Source: a candidate division Zixibacteria bacterium HGW-Zixibacteria-1 (GTDB lineage Bacteria > Zixibacteria > MSB-5A5 > GN15 > PGXB01). Taken from it: 64,000 bases of DNA. Below the pieces are notes generated by a model. That model did no database searches and was not told where the DNA came from. It saw nothing but the letters and a program-made list of their open reading frames with translations. Of this stretch, positions 63,904 to 64,000 are shown piece by piece. A program made the translations under genes and the position numbers. The DNA lies in NCBI GenBank assembly GCA_002838945.1, contig PGXB01000009.1, positions 1 through 64,000 on the forward strand, written 5' to 3'. Position 1 is the stretch's first letter. Every line of letters starts with the position of its first letter.

Positions 63904-64000
63904 TTTTTTCAAAATATCTCGTTTTGAAACAATTCGTCTTGATTTTGCCCGACAGTTGACAAAAAATTAAACAGATATAGATAGAATCAATGTAATGGTC
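63904..64000. other. Non-coding end of window with possible promoter
   Basis: No gene is seen in the last 97 bases. TTGACA at 63956-63961, with TAGATA at 63978-63983 after a 16-base spacer, is a plausible plus-strand promoter for a gene beyond the window. Confidence 0.35.

Overview
The window is a contiguous piece of a bacterial chromosome of moderate G+C. It is densely coded on both strands, in short operons separated by clear rho-independent terminators and sigma70-type promoters. Several traits point to a member of the FCB superphylum: secreted proteins ending in a 'YPNxPNPFNPxTxIxY' / 'ASGIYLYxxRAGDFVExxKMMLMK' sorting-type domain, a methylmalonyl-CoA mutase split into archaeal-style large and B12 subunits, an archaeal/eukaryotic-type DRG-like TGS GTPase, and an archaeal-type GatE. 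Candidate phylum Zixibacteria or a relative would fit. That placement is inference from gene content, because no 16S or ribosomal protein gene is present.

Layout. 1-785: the edge of an IS3-like insertion sequence and a gene-free stretch with four kinds of hairpin repeat. 786-5561: GNAT acetyltransferase, DUF116 protein, TPR lipoprotein, coaX, and groES-groEL behind a CIRCE element. 5632-15143: two tandem paralogous membrane/TPR proteins, an FAD-binding protein, an iron alcohol dehydrogenase, a glycosyltransferase and gatE. 15324-20088: two cytidylate-kinase-like paralogues, a SWIB-domain protein with a histone-H1-like lysine-rich tail, and a prolyl oligopeptidase lipoprotein. 20222-22609: a YfhO-like membrane protein and a convergent family 2 glycosyltransferase. 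22678-33805: an exopolysaccharide/O-antigen operon with export pore, chain-length regulator, acetyltransferase, two DegT aminotransferases, UDP-GlcNAc 2-epimerase, flippase, ligase/polymerase and a glycosyltransferase, bounded by a strong promoter and a strong terminator. 33823-38890: two related secreted proteins, each with a consensus promoter and a long 5' leader. 39223-46532: TGS GTPase, tRNA-CAT, tRNA-Val(CAC), zinc-ribbon coiled-coil protein, guaB, RNase P RNA, recJ, meaB and a PilZ-like protein. 46564-47784: a membrane protein. 48045-59023: a propionyl-CoA/methylmalonyl-CoA locus with two mutase large subunits, one B12 subunit, acyl-CoA dehydrogenase, MBL hydrolase, carboxyltransferase, biotin carboxylase, biotin carrier and epimerase. 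59025-62363: a zinc-ribbon membrane protein, a BlaI-type repressor coupled to a tiny membrane protein not usually called, a UroD-like protein and a DUF169 protein. 62539-63903: an NtrC-type regulator.

How the genes work together. The 48-59 kb locus plus meaB (45 kb) makes a nearly complete route between propionyl-CoA and succinyl-CoA: carboxylation, epimerisation, B12-dependent mutation and the mutase-protecting GTPase. The 22.7-33.8 kb operon would make and export a surface glycan containing an amino or diacetamido sugar, though the sugar dehydrogenases and an initiating phosphoglycosyl transferase are not here.

The least ordinary content is: the bacterial gatE; the SWIB protein with a chromatin-like tail; the AT-rich PD-(D/E)XK-like gene inserted between two carboxylase subunit genes; the tandem GT-C-like/TPR proteins; the two long-leader secreted proteins; and the small membrane protein whose stop overlaps the start of the BlaI gene. 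No CRISPR array, prophage or recognisable classical defence island was seen.
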